A DNA stretch of 64,000 nt, from positions 2,542,001 to 2,606,000 of the forward strand of contig NC_013169.1 in assembly GCF_000023925.1 (NCBI RefSeq), read 5' to 3'. Source of the stretch: Kytococcus sedentarius DSM 20547. GTDB taxonomy: Bacteria; Actinomycetota; Actinomycetes; Actinomycetales; Dermatophilaceae. Numbering within the stretch: position 1 is the stretch's first letter; every line of letters starts with the position of its first letter. Shown here piece after piece: positions 9,417 through 20,126 of the stretch. The notes beneath the pieces were generated by a model. The model saw only the letters and a program-made list of their open reading frames with translations, was not told the origin of the DNA and searched no databases. The translations under genes were made by a program, and so were the position numbers.

Positions 9417-10250
9417 TCAGGGGCGCGGGGTGGTCAGGAACCGGTGGACGGTCTCGGCCCACAGGCGGGAACCCGCATCGGAGGGGTGGAGGTCGTCCAC
9501 CAGCAGCGACTCCACGTCGCCGTGGTCGACGAACGCCCCGTGGACGTCGATGACGGGGAGGTCCCGGGCGCGGGCCACCTGCTCGACGGCCTCCCGGTTG
9601 GCGCGCGAGTGCTCCACCGAACCACCCAGGGCGGGGTTCTGTGCGATGACCCCCACCGGCGCGTCCGGGTAGTCCTGCGCCAGACGGTCCAGGAGCTGCC
9701 GCATCTCGGCGACCTCCTGCTCACGAGTGCCGTTGTGGCCGAAGCTCACCAGGACGAGGTCGGCCGCATCGGGCAGCAACCGGCGCGCGAGGGGGTAGGC
9801 GGGGCGCGCACCGGCCTGTGAGGCGTTCACGATCGTGACGTGGCGGTCGCCGTCCCCGAGGGTGAGGGGGTCGTCGGTCCACCGCTCCTCGCCGGGCACC
9901 CAGTCGCGGTAGGTGACCTCCGCACCCTCACCGGCCATCCGGGCGGCCCACAGGGCCACCCACTCCGTGCGCTCGTCGCCGGTGGAGTCGCCGACCACCA
10001 GCAGCGTCACGTCGTCGGCGCCCGCCCGCTCGGTCAACTCGTGGGCCACCTCCCCGGCGGTCCCGGTCGCTGCGGCGTGCGAGCTCTCGCTGGCACGGGT
10101 GGCCGCGTCGACCTCCGTGCCGGAGGTCGTGCGAGGGATGTCCTCCGGCTCGTCGGCGTCGCGCTGGTTCCACAGCACCAGGGCAGCCGTGGCCAGCAGT
10201 GCCACTGCGACCACTGCGACGGTCCGCGTCCGCCGTGAGGAGTTCTGCAT
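9417..10250 (-). CDS. exported SGNH/GDSL-family hydrolase
   Basis: The 277-residue protein starts MQNSSRRTRTV followed by a hydrophobic helix (about 11-25) acting as signal anchor, then an Ala/Ser/Thr-rich linker. The SGNH core has block I LLVVGDSTGDE with the catalytic Ser, an Asn in the FGHNGT block, and the DDLHPSDAG block V with catalytic Asp and His near the C-terminus. Family members deacylate or deacetylate cell-wall or extracellular esters; the substrate cannot be told. ATG 10250 gives a clean signal anchor, so longer starts are rejected. Confidence 0.88.
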   Translation of the reverse strand: MQNSSRRTRTVAVVAVALLATAALVLWNQRDADEPEDIPRTTSGTEVDAATRASESSHAAATGTAGEVAHELTERAGADDVTLLVVGDSTGDERTEWVALWAARMAGEGAEVTYRDWVPGEERWTDDPLTLGDGDRHVTIVNASQAGARPAYPLARRLLPDAADLVLVSFGHNGTREQEVAEMRQLLDRLAQDYPDAPVGVIAQNPALGGSVEHSRANREAVEQVARARDLPVIDVHGAFVDHGDVESLLVDDLHPSDAGSRLWAETVHRFLTTPRP

Positions 10251-10467
10251 ACCCCGAGCGTATGCCGGCTCCGGGGGCGGGGGTGCCAGGGGTTGCGGTA
10301 GTCCTGGGGGGTGGTGGTGTGGGTCTGGCCCGGACGGATGGTCCACTGCACGGTGCCGTCGGCGGCCACGACCGCGTCCCAGCAACGCTTGGTCTCGCGG
10401 GTGTGCCCACGACACGACAGGCACTGCAGGTCCCGCACCCAGTCGGCCCGTGTGGAACCCTCAGGGG

Positions 10468-11235
10468 GTGATCACCTGGGACTGGCAGTCGCCCCACGAC
10501 GGGGTCCGGCGCACGGAGCTGGAGAGCCCGGTCGAGCCGTCCGTGCTCATCGAGGCCGTCGACGCCGAGCTGGCCGCAGGCGCACGCCGGGTGGAGGTGC
10601 TCCTGGACCCCTCCCGCCGGGACCTCCGCCGCCTGACCATGCGCGCCGGGCTGCGCACCGAGGGCACACTGCGCGCCTTCGTGGGTGACTCCCCGCAGGG
10701 CGACCGCCTCCTCGCCTCCCGCGTGGCCACCGACCCGCCACGCCTCTCACGCGAGGGGCGCCTGGGCGTGCTGGACAGCTCCCTGCCGGTCAAGCGCGTG
10801 ATCGCGCAAGGGGTGATCACCGACGGCCAGGGGCGGGTGCTGCTCTGCGAGCTCACCTACAAGCCCGAGTGGGACCTGCCCGGCGGCGTGGTCGACCCCG
10901 ATGAGGGGCCCTTGCAGACTGTGGTCCGCGAGGTGCAGGAGGAGCTGGGCATTACCCTCGCCCCCCGCGGCCTGCTCAGCGTGAACTGGCTGCCGCCCTA
11001 TCGCGGCTGGTCCGATGCCCTGCTGTGCGTGTTCGATCTCGGCGAGCACCCGGACCTCATCGAGCAGGCGACCCTGCAGCCCTCGGAGATCGCCGCCCTG
11101 CACTGGTGCACGCCCGACGAGGTGGCCGCGCACGCCGCGCCGTACGTGGCCCGCCACCTGGCGCAGGTGTGGGGCGGGACGACCACGCGCCGCTCGACGA
11201 CGTACCTGTCCGGCGGCGAGCCGGACCTCCCCTGA
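10468..11235 (+). CDS. NUDIX hydrolase with N-terminal acetyltransferase-like region
   Basis: The 255-residue protein has a C-terminal NUDIX domain with the complete box (GGVVDPDEG, then REVQEELG). It should hydrolyse a nucleoside diphosphate-linked substrate using divalent metal. The first 105 residues (E-A-V-D-A-E-L-A-A-G, RAGLRTEGTLR) resemble the C-terminal half of a GNAT fold and may be a remnant or a specificity domain. GTG 10468 is chosen; an in-frame GTG at 10450 is an alternative. It is divergent from the SGNH hydrolase and convergent with the CGNR protein. Confidence 0.88.
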   Translation: MITWDWQSPHDGVRRTELESPVEPSVLIEAVDAELAAGARRVEVLLDPSRRDLRRLTMRAGLRTEGTLRAFVGDSPQGDRLLASRVATDPPRLSREGRLGVLDSSLPVKRVIAQGVITDGQGRVLLCELTYKPEWDLPGGVVDPDEGPLQTVVREVQEELGITLAPRGLLSVNWLPPYRGWSDALLCVFDLGEHPDLIEQATLQPSEIAALHWCTPDEVAAHAAPYVARHLAQVWGGTTTRRSTTYLSGGEPDLP

Positions 11236-11256
11236 CCCCCTTCTTGATGGGGTGAC

Positions 11257-11802
11257 TCACCCCTCGCGGAGCCGCTCCCGGTACCGCGCCGCGGCCTCCC
11301 GGTTGCCGCAGGTGGTGCCACAGAAGCGACGCGACCGGTTGCGCGTCAGGTCCACGAGCACCCCCTCGCAGCCCTGGGCACCACAGGTGGCCAACCGGTC
11401 CCACTCACCGGCCCGCAGCACGTCCGCGAGCGCCATCGCCGCCTCCACCGCCATGCGGGCCGCCAGGGCCGCGTCCGGCGGGACGGCGTGGAAGTGCCAG
11501 CCGTAGTCGTCGTGGCGGACCAGCTGGGGCAACGCCCGGTGCTCCCGCAGCAGGTCGTTGACCAGGACGGCGGCCTCATCGGGCGTGGCAGACCAGAAGA
11601 TCCGCAGCCGTTCGCGCAGCGCGTGCACGTCGGCGAGCTCCTCGGGGGTGCCGTCGAAGCGGCCGGTCCACTGCCACTCCTGCTCGAAGGCGCGCAGGTC
11701 GGCCGCATCGGCCAGCCCGTCGGGCTCCCCCGGGCGGGCAGCGGTGTTCACCAGCGCCGCGGCGGACTGGAGGGCGTCGTCCGTGTCATGAGTAAAAGCC
11801 AT
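11257..11802 (-). CDS. CGNR zinc-finger regulator (ABATE domain)
   Basis: The 181-residue protein has an N-terminal ABATE/DUF1470 region (LVNTAARPGEPDGLADAADL) and a C-terminal zinc finger with Cys pairs C-x4-C and C-x3-C ending in the eponymous CGNR. The family is regarded as stress or metabolite-responsive transcription regulators and is often next to EamA transporters. Here an EamA gene starts 192 bp away on the opposite strand, so it probably controls that exporter. Confidence 0.9.
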   Translation of the reverse strand: MAFTHDTDDALQSAAALVNTAARPGEPDGLADAADLRAFEQEWQWTGRFDGTPEELADVHALRERLRIFWSATPDEAAVLVNDLLREHRALPQLVRHDDYGWHFHAVPPDAALAARMAVEAAMALADVLRAGEWDRLATCGAQGCEGVLVDLTRNRSRRFCGTTCGNREAAARYRERLREG

Positions 11803-11994
11803 GTTGACCCATGAGCCTAGCGCACCGTAGCCTCACGGCCACACACACCGTCATGTTCTACGCGCCGTCTTGCTCCTGATGCGGGGAGACCCCGCACAGG
11901 CGCCTGCCCCGCGCGCCACCCGCGCCCCGCAGCACCCCAGAGCCACCGCACCACCCCGCCCCCCGCGGCGGCCACACTCCGAGGAGGGATCTCC

Positions 11995-13065
11995 ATGGCC
12001 ACCACCACCACGAACGCCGTCTCCCCCACCATGGGGGCCCTGCGCCGCACCCGCGCCCGCTTCGCCCGCCGTGGCCTCTCGACCTCCCCGGGCAACGGGG
12101 GCGGCCTGGCCCTGGCGATCATCTCGGCCATGGCATTCGGCCTCGCCGGACCGCTCGGCAAGCCGCTCATGGATGCCGGGTGGTCCCCCGCCGCCGTCAC
12201 CAGCGGCCGGGTGCTCTTCGGTTCCCTTCTCCTGGCCCCCGCGACGCTGCTCCTGCTGCGCGGCAAGTGGCACCTCGTGGCCCAGCAGCGGTGGCCGGTG
12301 CTGGCCTACGGCGTACTGGCCGTCGCGGGGGCCCAGCTCTGCTACTTCCAGGCCGTCACCCGCATCCCCGCCGCCGTCGCGCTGCTGCTCGAGTACATGG
12401 GCGTCGTGCTGGTCGTCCTGGTGATGTGGGCGCGCACCGGACGCGCGCCCGCACCCCTCACCCTCGCCGGCATGGGCGTGGCTGTCGGGGGCCTGGTGCT
12501 GGTGCTCGACCTGAACAGCACGGGCCTGGACCCCATCGGCGTCCTGTGGGGCCTGGCCGCCGCCGTCGGCCTGGCCACCTACTTCCTCGTCGGCAGCTCG
12601 GTGGACAAGGACCTGCCCGCCGTCGCCGTCGCCGGCCTGGGCATGTTCGTCGGTGGCCTGACGCTCCTGGTGGCCGGCCTGTTCGGCATGCTCTCGCTCT
12701 CCACCTCCACGGCGCCCTCCACCATCGGATCGCTGGAGGTGCCCTGGTGGGTGGGCGTCGCACTGCTCGGGCTGGTCTCCGCCGGGCTGGCCTACGGCGC
12801 CGGCACCATGGCCACCCGCCGGCTCGGCGCCACGGTCGCCTCCTTCGTGGGGCTCACCGAGGTGCTCTTCACCGCCCTGTTCGGGTGGTTGCTCCTCGGG
12901 CAGCACCTGGGGCCGGTGCAGCTGGTCGGCGGCGCCGTGGTGCTCGGCGGCATCGTGCTGGTGAGGGCCCAGGAGGCACGGGAGCTACGGACCGCCGCAC
13001 GCCGTGCCGAGCGCGAGACGGCCGCACACGACGCCTCCCAGCCGGAGCCCGCGCGGACCGCCTGA
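11995..13065 (+). CDS. EamA-family (DMT superfamily) transporter
   Basis: The 356-residue protein carries ten predicted membrane helices in two EamA repeats (about 33-160 and 175-320), with a basic N-terminal tail and an Arg/Glu-rich C-terminal tail. It belongs to the drug/metabolite transporter superfamily, whose RhtA-like members export amino acids or related metabolites; the substrate is unknown. GGAGGGATCTCC precedes the ATG. The divergent CGNR regulator is its likely controller. The stop codon lies inside a palindrome shared with the convergent neighbour. Confidence 0.93.
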   Translation: MATTTTNAVSPTMGALRRTRARFARRGLSTSPGNGGGLALAIISAMAFGLAGPLGKPLMDAGWSPAAVTSGRVLFGSLLLAPATLLLLRGKWHLVAQQRWPVLAYGVLAVAGAQLCYFQAVTRIPAAVALLLEYMGVVLVVLVMWARTGRAPAPLTLAGMGVAVGGLVLVLDLNSTGLDPIGVLWGLAAAVGLATYFLVGSSVDKDLPAVAVAGLGMFVGGLTLLVAGLFGMLSLSTSTAPSTIGSLEVPWWVGVALLGLVSAGLAYGAGTMATRRLGATVASFVGLTEVLFTALFGWLLLGQHLGPVQLVGGAVVLGGIVLVRAQEARELRTAARRAERETAAHDASQPEPARTA

Positions 13066-13075
13066 CGCGTCAGGC
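13060..13075. other. palindrome covering both stop codons of convergent genes
   Basis: GCCTGACGCGTCAGGC is a perfect 16-bp palindrome. It contains the TGA of the EamA gene (13063-13065) and, on the other strand, the TGA of the DUF3180 gene (13070-13072). With only four bases between the two coding regions it may help both transcripts terminate, but it has no loop and is short. Confidence 0.5.
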
Positions 13076-13749
13076 CCGTTCGGTGCTCGTGCGCCCGAGC
13101 GCCGGCGTCGACCGCCCCGGGGACGGCTGACGGCTCCCGCCCTCGCCACCGTCCTCCCCGTCCTCGGGCGGCACCCGGCAGAGCCACTGGCTGACCTGGC
13201 CGACGATCGCCAGCAGCCCGAAGGTGCCCACCTGGAGGCCGGTGCGCAGGAGGTCCTCGCGCACGCTGGGCACGTCGGCGTTGGGCAGGCCGGCCACGAA
13301 CAACCCCGAGAAGGCCCCGGCGAGCGCCGCCCCGGCCCAGGCGGCCGCGATGGCCGCCACCACGATGATCCGCGCCGTCTGCGGCGACGGCGCGCGATGC
13401 CGGATGCGCTCCTCCCGCGGGTTCGGCCCCCGGCCGCGGGCCCGGGAGGTCCGCCACACCCACAGGGCCGCGCCCAGCAGCACGAGGCTGAAGACCACGT
13501 CGAGCACCATGCCCAGCACCGCCCGCACGGGGACGGCGTTGCCCTGCCCCAGCCACCAGCTGGCCAGCGCCCACCCGACCACCCCGGCGGCCAGAAAGGT
13601 CAGCAGGAGCTGCCCCGGTCGGGTACCGGGGCCGCCGCGCCGGGGGTCACCCCCATCGGGCGGGCCGGACCGCGGGGAACGGCTGGCGCGGTCGTCGCGG
13701 CGGGTGCCGTCAGCCCCGTCGACGTCGTCGGGGAACTGCGCGTCGCGGC

Positions 13750-13753
<4 letters not shown>
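13070..13753 (-). CDS. DUF3180 membrane protein
   Basis: The 227-residue protein has four predicted membrane helices (LLLTFLAAGVVGWALASWWL, then MVLDVVFSLVLLGAALWVW, IIVVAAIAAAWAGAALAGAF, and VGTFGLLAIVGQVSQWL) flanked by long charged tails. DUF3180 genes routinely follow folK in actinomycetes, as here, where the start overlaps the folBK stop (ATGA). Function is unknown. The N-terminal 45 residues are Asp/Arg/Gly-rich and probably disordered. Confidence 0.88.
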
Positions 13754-14661
<908 letters not shown>

Positions 14662-14662
14662 C

Positions 14663-15607
14663 TCAGGCACCCCCGCCCGGGGTCGCGGCGGACGTGTCCG
14701 GGGTTGCGGCCCGTCCGGCGAGGCGCAGCACTCCCAGTGCGTCCACCGTCCCCTGCACGTCGTGCACGCGGACCGACCACGCGCCGGCCTGAGCGCTCAG
14801 CACCGAGGTGGCGGCCGTGGCCAGGTCACGACCGACCGGGGGCAGCGGCTGGCCGCCCTGCGCGGCGGAGCCCTCCCGCACCTGCCCCAGGAAGCCCTTC
14901 CGCGAGACGCCGATGAGGGAGGCGCACCCGAGCCCCGTCGCCCCGCCGACGAAGCGCTCGATCTCACCGAGCAGGCGCCAGTTGTGTGCGGCGGTCTTGG
15001 CGAACCCGAACCCCGGGTCCAGCACCACGTCCTGCGCCCGCACCCCCGCCGCGACGGCGCGGTCCAGCTGGCGTGCCAGCTCGTCCAGTACCTCGCCGGT
15101 CAGGTCGTCGTAACGGGCGCCGCCGTACATGTCCTGCGAGTGCCCCCGCCAGTGCATGAGCACGTACGGGACCTGCGCCTCGGCCACCACCCGGAACATG
15201 TCCGGGTCGGCCTGACCGCCGGAGACGTCGTTGATGAGGGAGGCCCCGGCCTCGATCGACGCGGCGGCAACGCTCGCCCGCATCGTGTCCACCGAGACGC
15301 ACCACCCCTGCTCGGCGAGGGCGTGCACCACCGGCACCACGCGGCGCAGCTCCTCGTCCTCGGGCACCCGGTCGCTCCCCGGCCGCGTGGACTCCCCGCC
15401 CACGTCGAGCAGGTGGGCCCCGGCCGCGACGAGCTCCCGGGCGTGGGCGACGGCCGCATCCCGCTCGGCCCAGCGGCCCCCGTCGCTGAACGAGTCCGGC
15501 GTGACGTTGACGATCCCCATCACCAGCGGCAGCCCGTCGGGGTCCACCGGCAGCCCCGCGGCGCTCGGGCGGGGCGACGGTGAGGGCTGAGTCCGGGTGC
15601 CGACCAT
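14663..15607 (-). CDS. folP: dihydropteroate synthase
   Basis: The 314-residue enzyme condenses 6-hydroxymethyl-dihydropterin diphosphate with p-aminobenzoate. The pterin-binding signatures MGIVNVTPDSFSDGG and LLDVGGESTRPGS are present, as is the GVSRKGFLG loop. A 26-residue Pro/Ser-rich N-terminal extension precedes the TIM barrel. It stands between folE and folBK with spacings of eight bases and one base, so the three folate steps are co-transcribed with ftsH. Confidence 0.96.
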   Translation of the reverse strand: MVGTRTQPSPSPRPSAAGLPVDPDGLPLVMGIVNVTPDSFSDGGRWAERDAAVAHARELVAAGAHLLDVGGESTRPGSDRVPEDEELRRVVPVVHALAEQGWCVSVDTMRASVAAASIEAGASLINDVSGGQADPDMFRVVAEAQVPYVLMHWRGHSQDMYGGARYDDLTGEVLDELARQLDRAVAAGVRAQDVVLDPGFGFAKTAAHNWRLLGEIERFVGGATGLGCASLIGVSRKGFLGQVREGSAAQGGQPLPPVGRDLATAATSVLSAQAGAWSVRVHDVQGTVDALGVLRLAGRAATPDTSAATPGGGA

Positions 15608-15615
15608 GGCCCGGC

Positions 15616-16173
15616 TCAGCCGTTCCGGAGCAGGCTCAGGGCCTCGGCGCGGGTGGCCTGGTCGGTGAACTGACCGCGCACCGCGGAGGTCACCGTGCGG
15701 GCACCGGGCTTGCGGACCCCCCGCATCGTCATGCACAGGTGCTCGGCCTCGACGACCACGATCACTCCACCGGGGCGCAGGTGGTCCACCAGCGCGTTGG
15801 CCACCTGAGTGGTCAACCGCTCCTGCACCTGCGGACGGCGGGCGTACATCTCCACCAGCCGGGCGAGCTTGGACAGGCCCACCACCCGGCCGTCCTGCGG
15901 CGTGTAGCCCACGTGCGCCACCCCGTGGAAGGGCAGCAGGTGGTGCTCGCACAGCGAGTGCATCTCGATGTCGCGCACCATCACCATCTCGTCGTGGTCG
16001 ATGGCGAAGGTGGTGCCCAGGATCTCGCTCGGGTCCTGGTCCAGGCCGGAGGTGAGCTCGGCGTACGACCGGGCCACCCGCGCCGGGGTGTCCACCAGGC
16101 CGTCGCGGTCCGGGTCCTCACCCACCGCCAGCAGCAGCTCCCGGACGGCGGCCTCGGCCCGCGCGTGGTCCAT
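15616..16173 (-). CDS. folE: GTP cyclohydrolase I
   Basis: The 185-residue enzyme opens the folate pathway by converting GTP to dihydroneopterin triphosphate. Zinc and catalytic motifs are present: [13 protein letters not shown] (Cys and His ligands) and [11 protein letters not shown]. The start at 16173 overlaps the ftsH stop by ATGA; the longer start at 16203 would cut further into ftsH. The length is right for the homodecameric family. Confidence 0.96.
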   Translation of the reverse strand: MDHARAEAAVRELLLAVGEDPDRDGLVDTPARVARSYAELTSGLDQDPSEILGTTFAIDHDEMVMVRDIEMHSLCEHHLLPFHGVAHVGYTPQDGRVVGLSKLARLVEMYARRPQVQERLTTQVANALVDHLRPGGVIVVVEAEHLCMTMRGVRKPGARTVTSAVRGQFTDQATRAEALSLLRNG

Positions 16174-18275
16174 CAGTCGTCCCGCGAACCCGCCGGCCCC
16201 CACCCGCTCGGGCTGGAGCCCGGCGACGGCGGCTGGCCGTGGTCCTCACCCGGACCGGCGGTGCTGCCCGGCTCTCCGGCACCGTGGCTCGGGGAGACCG
16301 GACGCTCGTCCACCGGCAGCTGGTCCAGCGGGCCGGAGATGTCGCCCCGGGCCACCGCGGCCTTCTCCGCCTCGGTCAGGATGGGGGGCTGCTGCGAGAC
16401 CGGACGCCCCTCGCTGGAGAGCCAGGTGGCGCGCACCGGACGCTTGCGGATCGGCGCAAAGATCTCGGCCAACCGCTCGGCGTTCAGCGTCTCCTTCTCC
16501 AGCAGCTCCAGCACCAGGTTGTCCAGCAGCTCGCGGTTCTCGTTCAGCGCGGCCCAGGCCTCGTCGTGCGCGGCCTCGATCAGCTGGCGGACCTCCTCGT
16601 CCACCACGCTGGCCAGCCGCTCGGAGTACTCGCGCCCGTGGCCCATGTCGCGGCCCATGAACGGCTCGCCGCCGGAGTCACCCAGCTTCACGGCACCGAC
16701 CTTGTCGCTCATGCCGAACTGCGTGACCATCTTCCGCGCGATGTCGGTGGCCTTCTCGATGTCGTTCGAGGCACCCGTCGAGGGGTCGTGGTAGATGATC
16801 TCCTCCGCCACGCGCCCGCCCAGGGCGTAGGCCAGCTGGTCGAGCAACTCGTTGCGGGTGGTGGAGTACTTGTCGTCCAGCGGCATCACCATCGTGTAGC
16901 CCAGCGCGCGGCCGCGCGGCAGGATGGTGATCTTGCTGACCGGGGCGGTGTGGTTCATCGCCGCGGCCACCAGGGCGTGACCGCCCTCGTGGTACGCGGT
17001 GACCTTGCGCTCCTTCTCGTTCATCACGCGGGTGCGCTTCTGCGGGCCCGCCATGACGCGGTCGATCGCCTCGTCCAACGCCCGGCTGTCGATCAGCTGC
17101 GCGTTGGAGCGCGCCGTCAGCAGCGCGGCCTCGTTCAGCACGTTCGCCAGGTCCGCACCGCTCATGCCGGGGGTACGACGGGCGACGGCCAGCAGGTCCA
17201 CGTCGGAGGCCATCGGCTTGCCGCGCGCGTGCACCTTGAGGATGTCGTGGCGGCCCTTCATGTCCGGAGCCTCCACGGCCACCTGGCGGTCGAAGCGGCC
17301 AGGACGCAGCAGGGCCGGGTCCAGCACGTCCGGGCGGTTCGTCGCGGCGATGAGGATGACGTTCGTCGCGCCGTCGAAGCCGTCCATCTCCACCAGCAGC
17401 TGGTTCAGGGTCTGCTCGCGCTCGTCGTGGCCCCCACCCATGCCGGCGCCACGGTGACGGCCCACCGCATCGATCTCGTCCATGAAGATGATCGCCGGGG
17501 CGTTGGCCTTGGCCTGCTCGAACAGGTCGCGCACACGGGAGGCACCCACACCCACGAACATCTCGACGAAGTCGGAGCCCGAGATGGAGTAGAAGGGCAC
17601 GCCCGCCTCACCGGCCACAGCGCGTGCCAGCAGCGTCTTACCGGTACCGGGGGGGCCGTACAGCAGCACACCCTTGGGCACCTTGGCGCCGACCTGCTGG
17701 AACTTCGTGGGCTCGGTGAGGAACTCCTTGATCTCCTCGAGCTCCTCGACCACCTCGTCGGCACCGGCGACGTCGCTGAAGGTCACCTGCGGCATGTCCT
17801 TGTTGGCCAGCTTGGCCTTGGACTTGCCGAACTGCATGATCCGCGAGCCGCCACCCATCTGCGGAAGGATCAGCAGGAACAGCGCGACCAGCAGGATGAA
17901 GGGCAGCAGGGTCATCAGCAGCCCGACGAACCAGTTGGTCTTCTCCGGGTCGTCCGTGAAGCCCTTCTCCGGCTTGTGCTCGTTCAACGCCGCGACGACG
18001 TCCTCCCCGCGGGCGTCCACGTAGAAGGCCTGGATCTGGCGCGCGTTCTCGACGTCCCCACCGCTGTACTCCTGGCCCTCCTTGAGGGTCAGGTCCACGC
18101 GGTCGGGCGTCACCTTGGCCGACTCCACCTTGTCGGCCTCGATCTGCTCCAGCGCGGCGGAGGTGTCCACCCGTTCGAAACCGTCGTCGCCGCTGAGCCC
18201 GAACCAGATCAGAGCCGCACCGATGATCAGGAAGATCCAGAACATCGGCCTACGCCACATCTTCTTCATTGCCAT
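16173..18275 (-). CDS. ftsH: ATP-dependent zinc metalloprotease FtsH
   Basis: The 700-residue membrane protease degrades unassembled or regulatory membrane and cytosolic proteins. Order: membrane helix at about 10-27, a periplasmic-type domain, a second helix at about 115-138, an AAA+ module with Walker A GPPGTGKT at 207-214 and Walker [10 protein letters not shown] near 262-270, the SRH ([20 protein letters not shown]), and the zinc site HEGGH at 429-433. The C-terminal 85 residues are Pro/Gly/Ser-rich and disordered, as in other actinobacterial FtsH. It sits inside the tilS-hpt-ftsH-folE operon. Confidence 0.98.
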   Translation of the reverse strand: MAMKKMWRRPMFWIFLIIGAALIWFGLSGDDGFERVDTSAALEQIEADKVESAKVTPDRVDLTLKEGQEYSGGDVENARQIQAFYVDARGEDVVAALNEHKPEKGFTDDPEKTNWFVGLLMTLLPFILLVALFLLILPQMGGGSRIMQFGKSKAKLANKDMPQVTFSDVAGADEVVEELEEIKEFLTEPTKFQQVGAKVPKGVLLYGPPGTGKTLLARAVAGEAGVPFYSISGSDFVEMFVGVGASRVRDLFEQAKANAPAIIFMDEIDAVGRHRGAGMGGGHDEREQTLNQLLVEMDGFDGATNVILIAATNRPDVLDPALLRPGRFDRQVAVEAPDMKGRHDILKVHARGKPMASDVDLLAVARRTPGMSGADLANVLNEAALLTARSNAQLIDSRALDEAIDRVMAGPQKRTRVMNEKERKVTAYHEGGHALVAAAMNHTAPVSKITILPRGRALGYTMVMPLDDKYSTTRNELLDQLAYALGGRVAEEIIYHDPSTGASNDIEKATDIARKMVTQFGMSDKVGAVKLGDSGGEPFMGRDMGHGREYSERLASVVDEEVRQLIEAAHDEAWAALNENRELLDNLVLELLEKETLNAERLAEIFAPIRKRPVRATWLSSEGRPVSQQPPILTEAEKAAVARGDISGPLDQLPVDERPVSPSHGAGEPGSTAGPGEDHGQPPSPGSSPSGWGPAGSRDD

Positions 18276-18428
18276 CCTCGTGCGGGGAGCGACCCCGCGT
18301 CTCGTCCTGCCGACGTCCTGCTGACGTGTGATGCTCGCACCAACGCGCGAGGGCGCCCCAGTCTTCCACAGCGCCCCACCGGACCGCGGTCTGTCCGCGG
18401 GTGGACCCCGCCCCGGCTCACCGGTCGG

Positions 18429-18980
18429 TCACTGGTACATGTGGGGGGCCAGCAGGCCCACGCAGCGCAGGTTGCGGTACTGCTCGTCGTAGTCCAGGCC
18501 GTAGCCCACCACGAAGTCGTTGGGGATGTCGAAGCCGACGTAGCGCGCCCCGATGTCGACCTTCATCGCGTCCGGCTTGCGCAGGAGGGTGGCCACCTCC
18601 ACCGAGGCGGCGCCGCGGGAGGCCAGGTTCTCCAGGATCCAGCTGAGCGTCAGCCCGGAGTCGATGACGTCCTCCACCACCAGCACGTGGCGGTCGGTGA
18701 TGTCGGCGTCGAGGTCCTTGAGGATGCGCACCACGCCGCTGGACTTGGTGCCCGAGCCGTAGGAGCTGATCGCCATCCAGTCCATCGGCACGCTGTAGGG
18801 CATGGCCCGCATCAGGTCCGAGACCACCATGACCGCGCCCTTGAGCACGCCGACCATCAGCAGGTCCTTGCCCCGGTAGTCGATCGCGATCTGGTCGGCC
18901 ATCTCCTGCAGGCCGGCGAGGATCTGCTCCTCGGTCAGCAGCACCTTCTCGAGGGCGTCCTCCATGTGCTCAGCGTCCAC
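18429..18980 (-). CDS. hpt: hypoxanthine phosphoribosyltransferase
   Basis: The 183-residue enzyme salvages hypoxanthine and guanine with PRPP. The PRPP-binding loop [14 protein letters not shown] is intact, as are the VGVLKGA loop and the C-terminal [18 protein letters not shown] metal/purine region. GTG 18980 is chosen because GGAGG stands five bases upstream; the internal ATG at 18965 has no good ribosome site. The tilS-hpt-ftsH order is conserved across many bacteria. Confidence 0.95.
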   Translation of the reverse strand: MDAEHMEDALEKVLLTEEQILAGLQEMADQIAIDYRGKDLLMVGVLKGAVMVVSDLMRAMPYSVPMDWMAISSYGSGTKSSGVVRILKDLDADITDRHVLVVEDVIDSGLTLSWILENLASRGAASVEVATLLRKPDAMKVDIGARYVGFDIPNDFVVGYGLDYDEQYRNLRCVGLLAPHMYQ

Positions 18981-19015
18981 GCGGTCCTCCAACGGTGCGG
19001 GTGGGTGGGGTGTCG

Positions 19016-20086
19016 TCAGTCCTCCGCCGATGCGGGGGGAGCCCCATTCTTGCCGATGGGGCCGACCACCGGGTCGCCGCCCACCCCCCGCCACCGGGCC
19101 CACCGCCCACCGCCGGGCAGGTCGACCGGCCCCTGGCCCCGCCAGTCGGTCACCAACCGGTCCAGTTCCCTCAGGTGCACGGAGGTGGGGTCCGGAGTGC
19201 CGGGCTCGGCGGCACGCCGCGCCAGGAGGCGCCACACACGGCGGCGCAACGCGTCCTCGATGGCGGCGAGCTCGGCCACCCGGACCGCCCCGTCCTGCTC
19301 CACCGCCAGCCCCTCGGCGCGGGCCGCGGCCAGCGCGTCCAGCAGGTCCGCGTCGGCCCGGGCGTGCTCAGCGGTCCGCGCGAGCGCCGGGGCCAGGTCC
19401 TCACCGAGCTCGGCCGACAGGTGCGCCAGCACCCGGCGCGCCCGCACCCGGGTGAAGCGGGGATCGTCGTTGTGCGGGTCGTGGTGCACCGGCAGCCCCA
19501 GGTCACGGCAGGCCCGGCGGGTCGTGGCCGCCGACACCGCCAGGAAGGGGCGCACCAGGTCACCCCGCCCGGGGGCCATGCCCGCCAGCGAGCGCGTCCC
19601 GGCCCCGCGCAGCAGCCCCAGCAGCACCTGCTCGGCCTGGTCGTCGCGGGTGTGGGCGAGCCAGGTCTCGGTGCCCACGCCCCCTGTGGGTCCCCCGGCC
19701 AGCGCTGTCGCCCAGCGCTCCAGCGCGGCGTGGCGGGCGCGGCGTGCCTCCGCCTCGGGCCCCTCCCCGGTGCGGGTCACCTCGACCCGCTCCGACCACA
19801 CCTGCTCGATGCCGAGGGCCCGGCAGCGCGCGACCGCACCGGCGGCCACCTGCTCGCTGCCGGCCTGGAGCCCGTGGTCCACGACCCCCGCCGCGACCAC
19901 CGGGGAGGCGCCACCACGTCGCAGGCGGTCAGCCTCGAAGGCGACCGCGGCCACCATCGCCACCGAGTCCGCGCCCCCACTGCAGGCGAGGAGCACCGCG
20001 CGGCCGGCGCTCACCGCATCGGACAGGGGTTGACGCACCGCGCGGCGGATCTCGGCGACGGCGGCCGGCGGCCCGGGCACGGTCAC
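19016..20086 (-). CDS. tilS: tRNA(Ile)-lysidine synthase
   Basis: The 356-residue protein has the N-type ATP pyrophosphatase P-loop SGGADS at residues 36-41 and the TilS-typical [19 protein letters not shown] segment. It converts the wobble C of tRNA-Ile(CAU) to lysidine, so the tRNA reads AUA. The start is a GTG at 20086. A TilS substrate-binding region follows, but the extra C-terminal domain of E. coli TilS is absent, as in most actinomycetes. Confidence 0.93.
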   Translation of the reverse strand: MTVPGPPAAVAEIRRAVRQPLSDAVSAGRAVLLACSGGADSVAMVAAVAFEADRLRRGGASPVVAAGVVDHGLQAGSEQVAAGAVARCRALGIEQVWSERVEVTRTGEGPEAEARRARHAALERWATALAGGPTGGVGTETWLAHTRDDQAEQVLLGLLRGAGTRSLAGMAPGRGDLVRPFLAVSAATTRRACRDLGLPVHHDPHNDDPRFTRVRARRVLAHLSAELGEDLAPALARTAEHARADADLLDALAAARAEGLAVEQDGAVRVAELAAIEDALRRRVWRLLARRAAEPGTPDPTSVHLRELDRLVTDWRGQGPVDLPGGGRWARWRGVGGDPVVGPIGKNGAPPASAED

Positions 20087-20126
20087 CGCCCCCGGCGGGT
20101 ACGACGGGAGCGGCGGCGGGGGCCGG

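Noticed and set aside
11236-11256. Terminator between the NUDIX and CGNR genes
   Set aside because: Only a 5-bp ACCCC/GGGGT stem is present; too weak to call.
16239-20033. A 1264-codon open frame on the plus strand opposite ftsH, hpt and tilS
   Set aside because: It is antisense to three certain genes, has no domain or ribosome site, and long empty frames are expected at this GC content.
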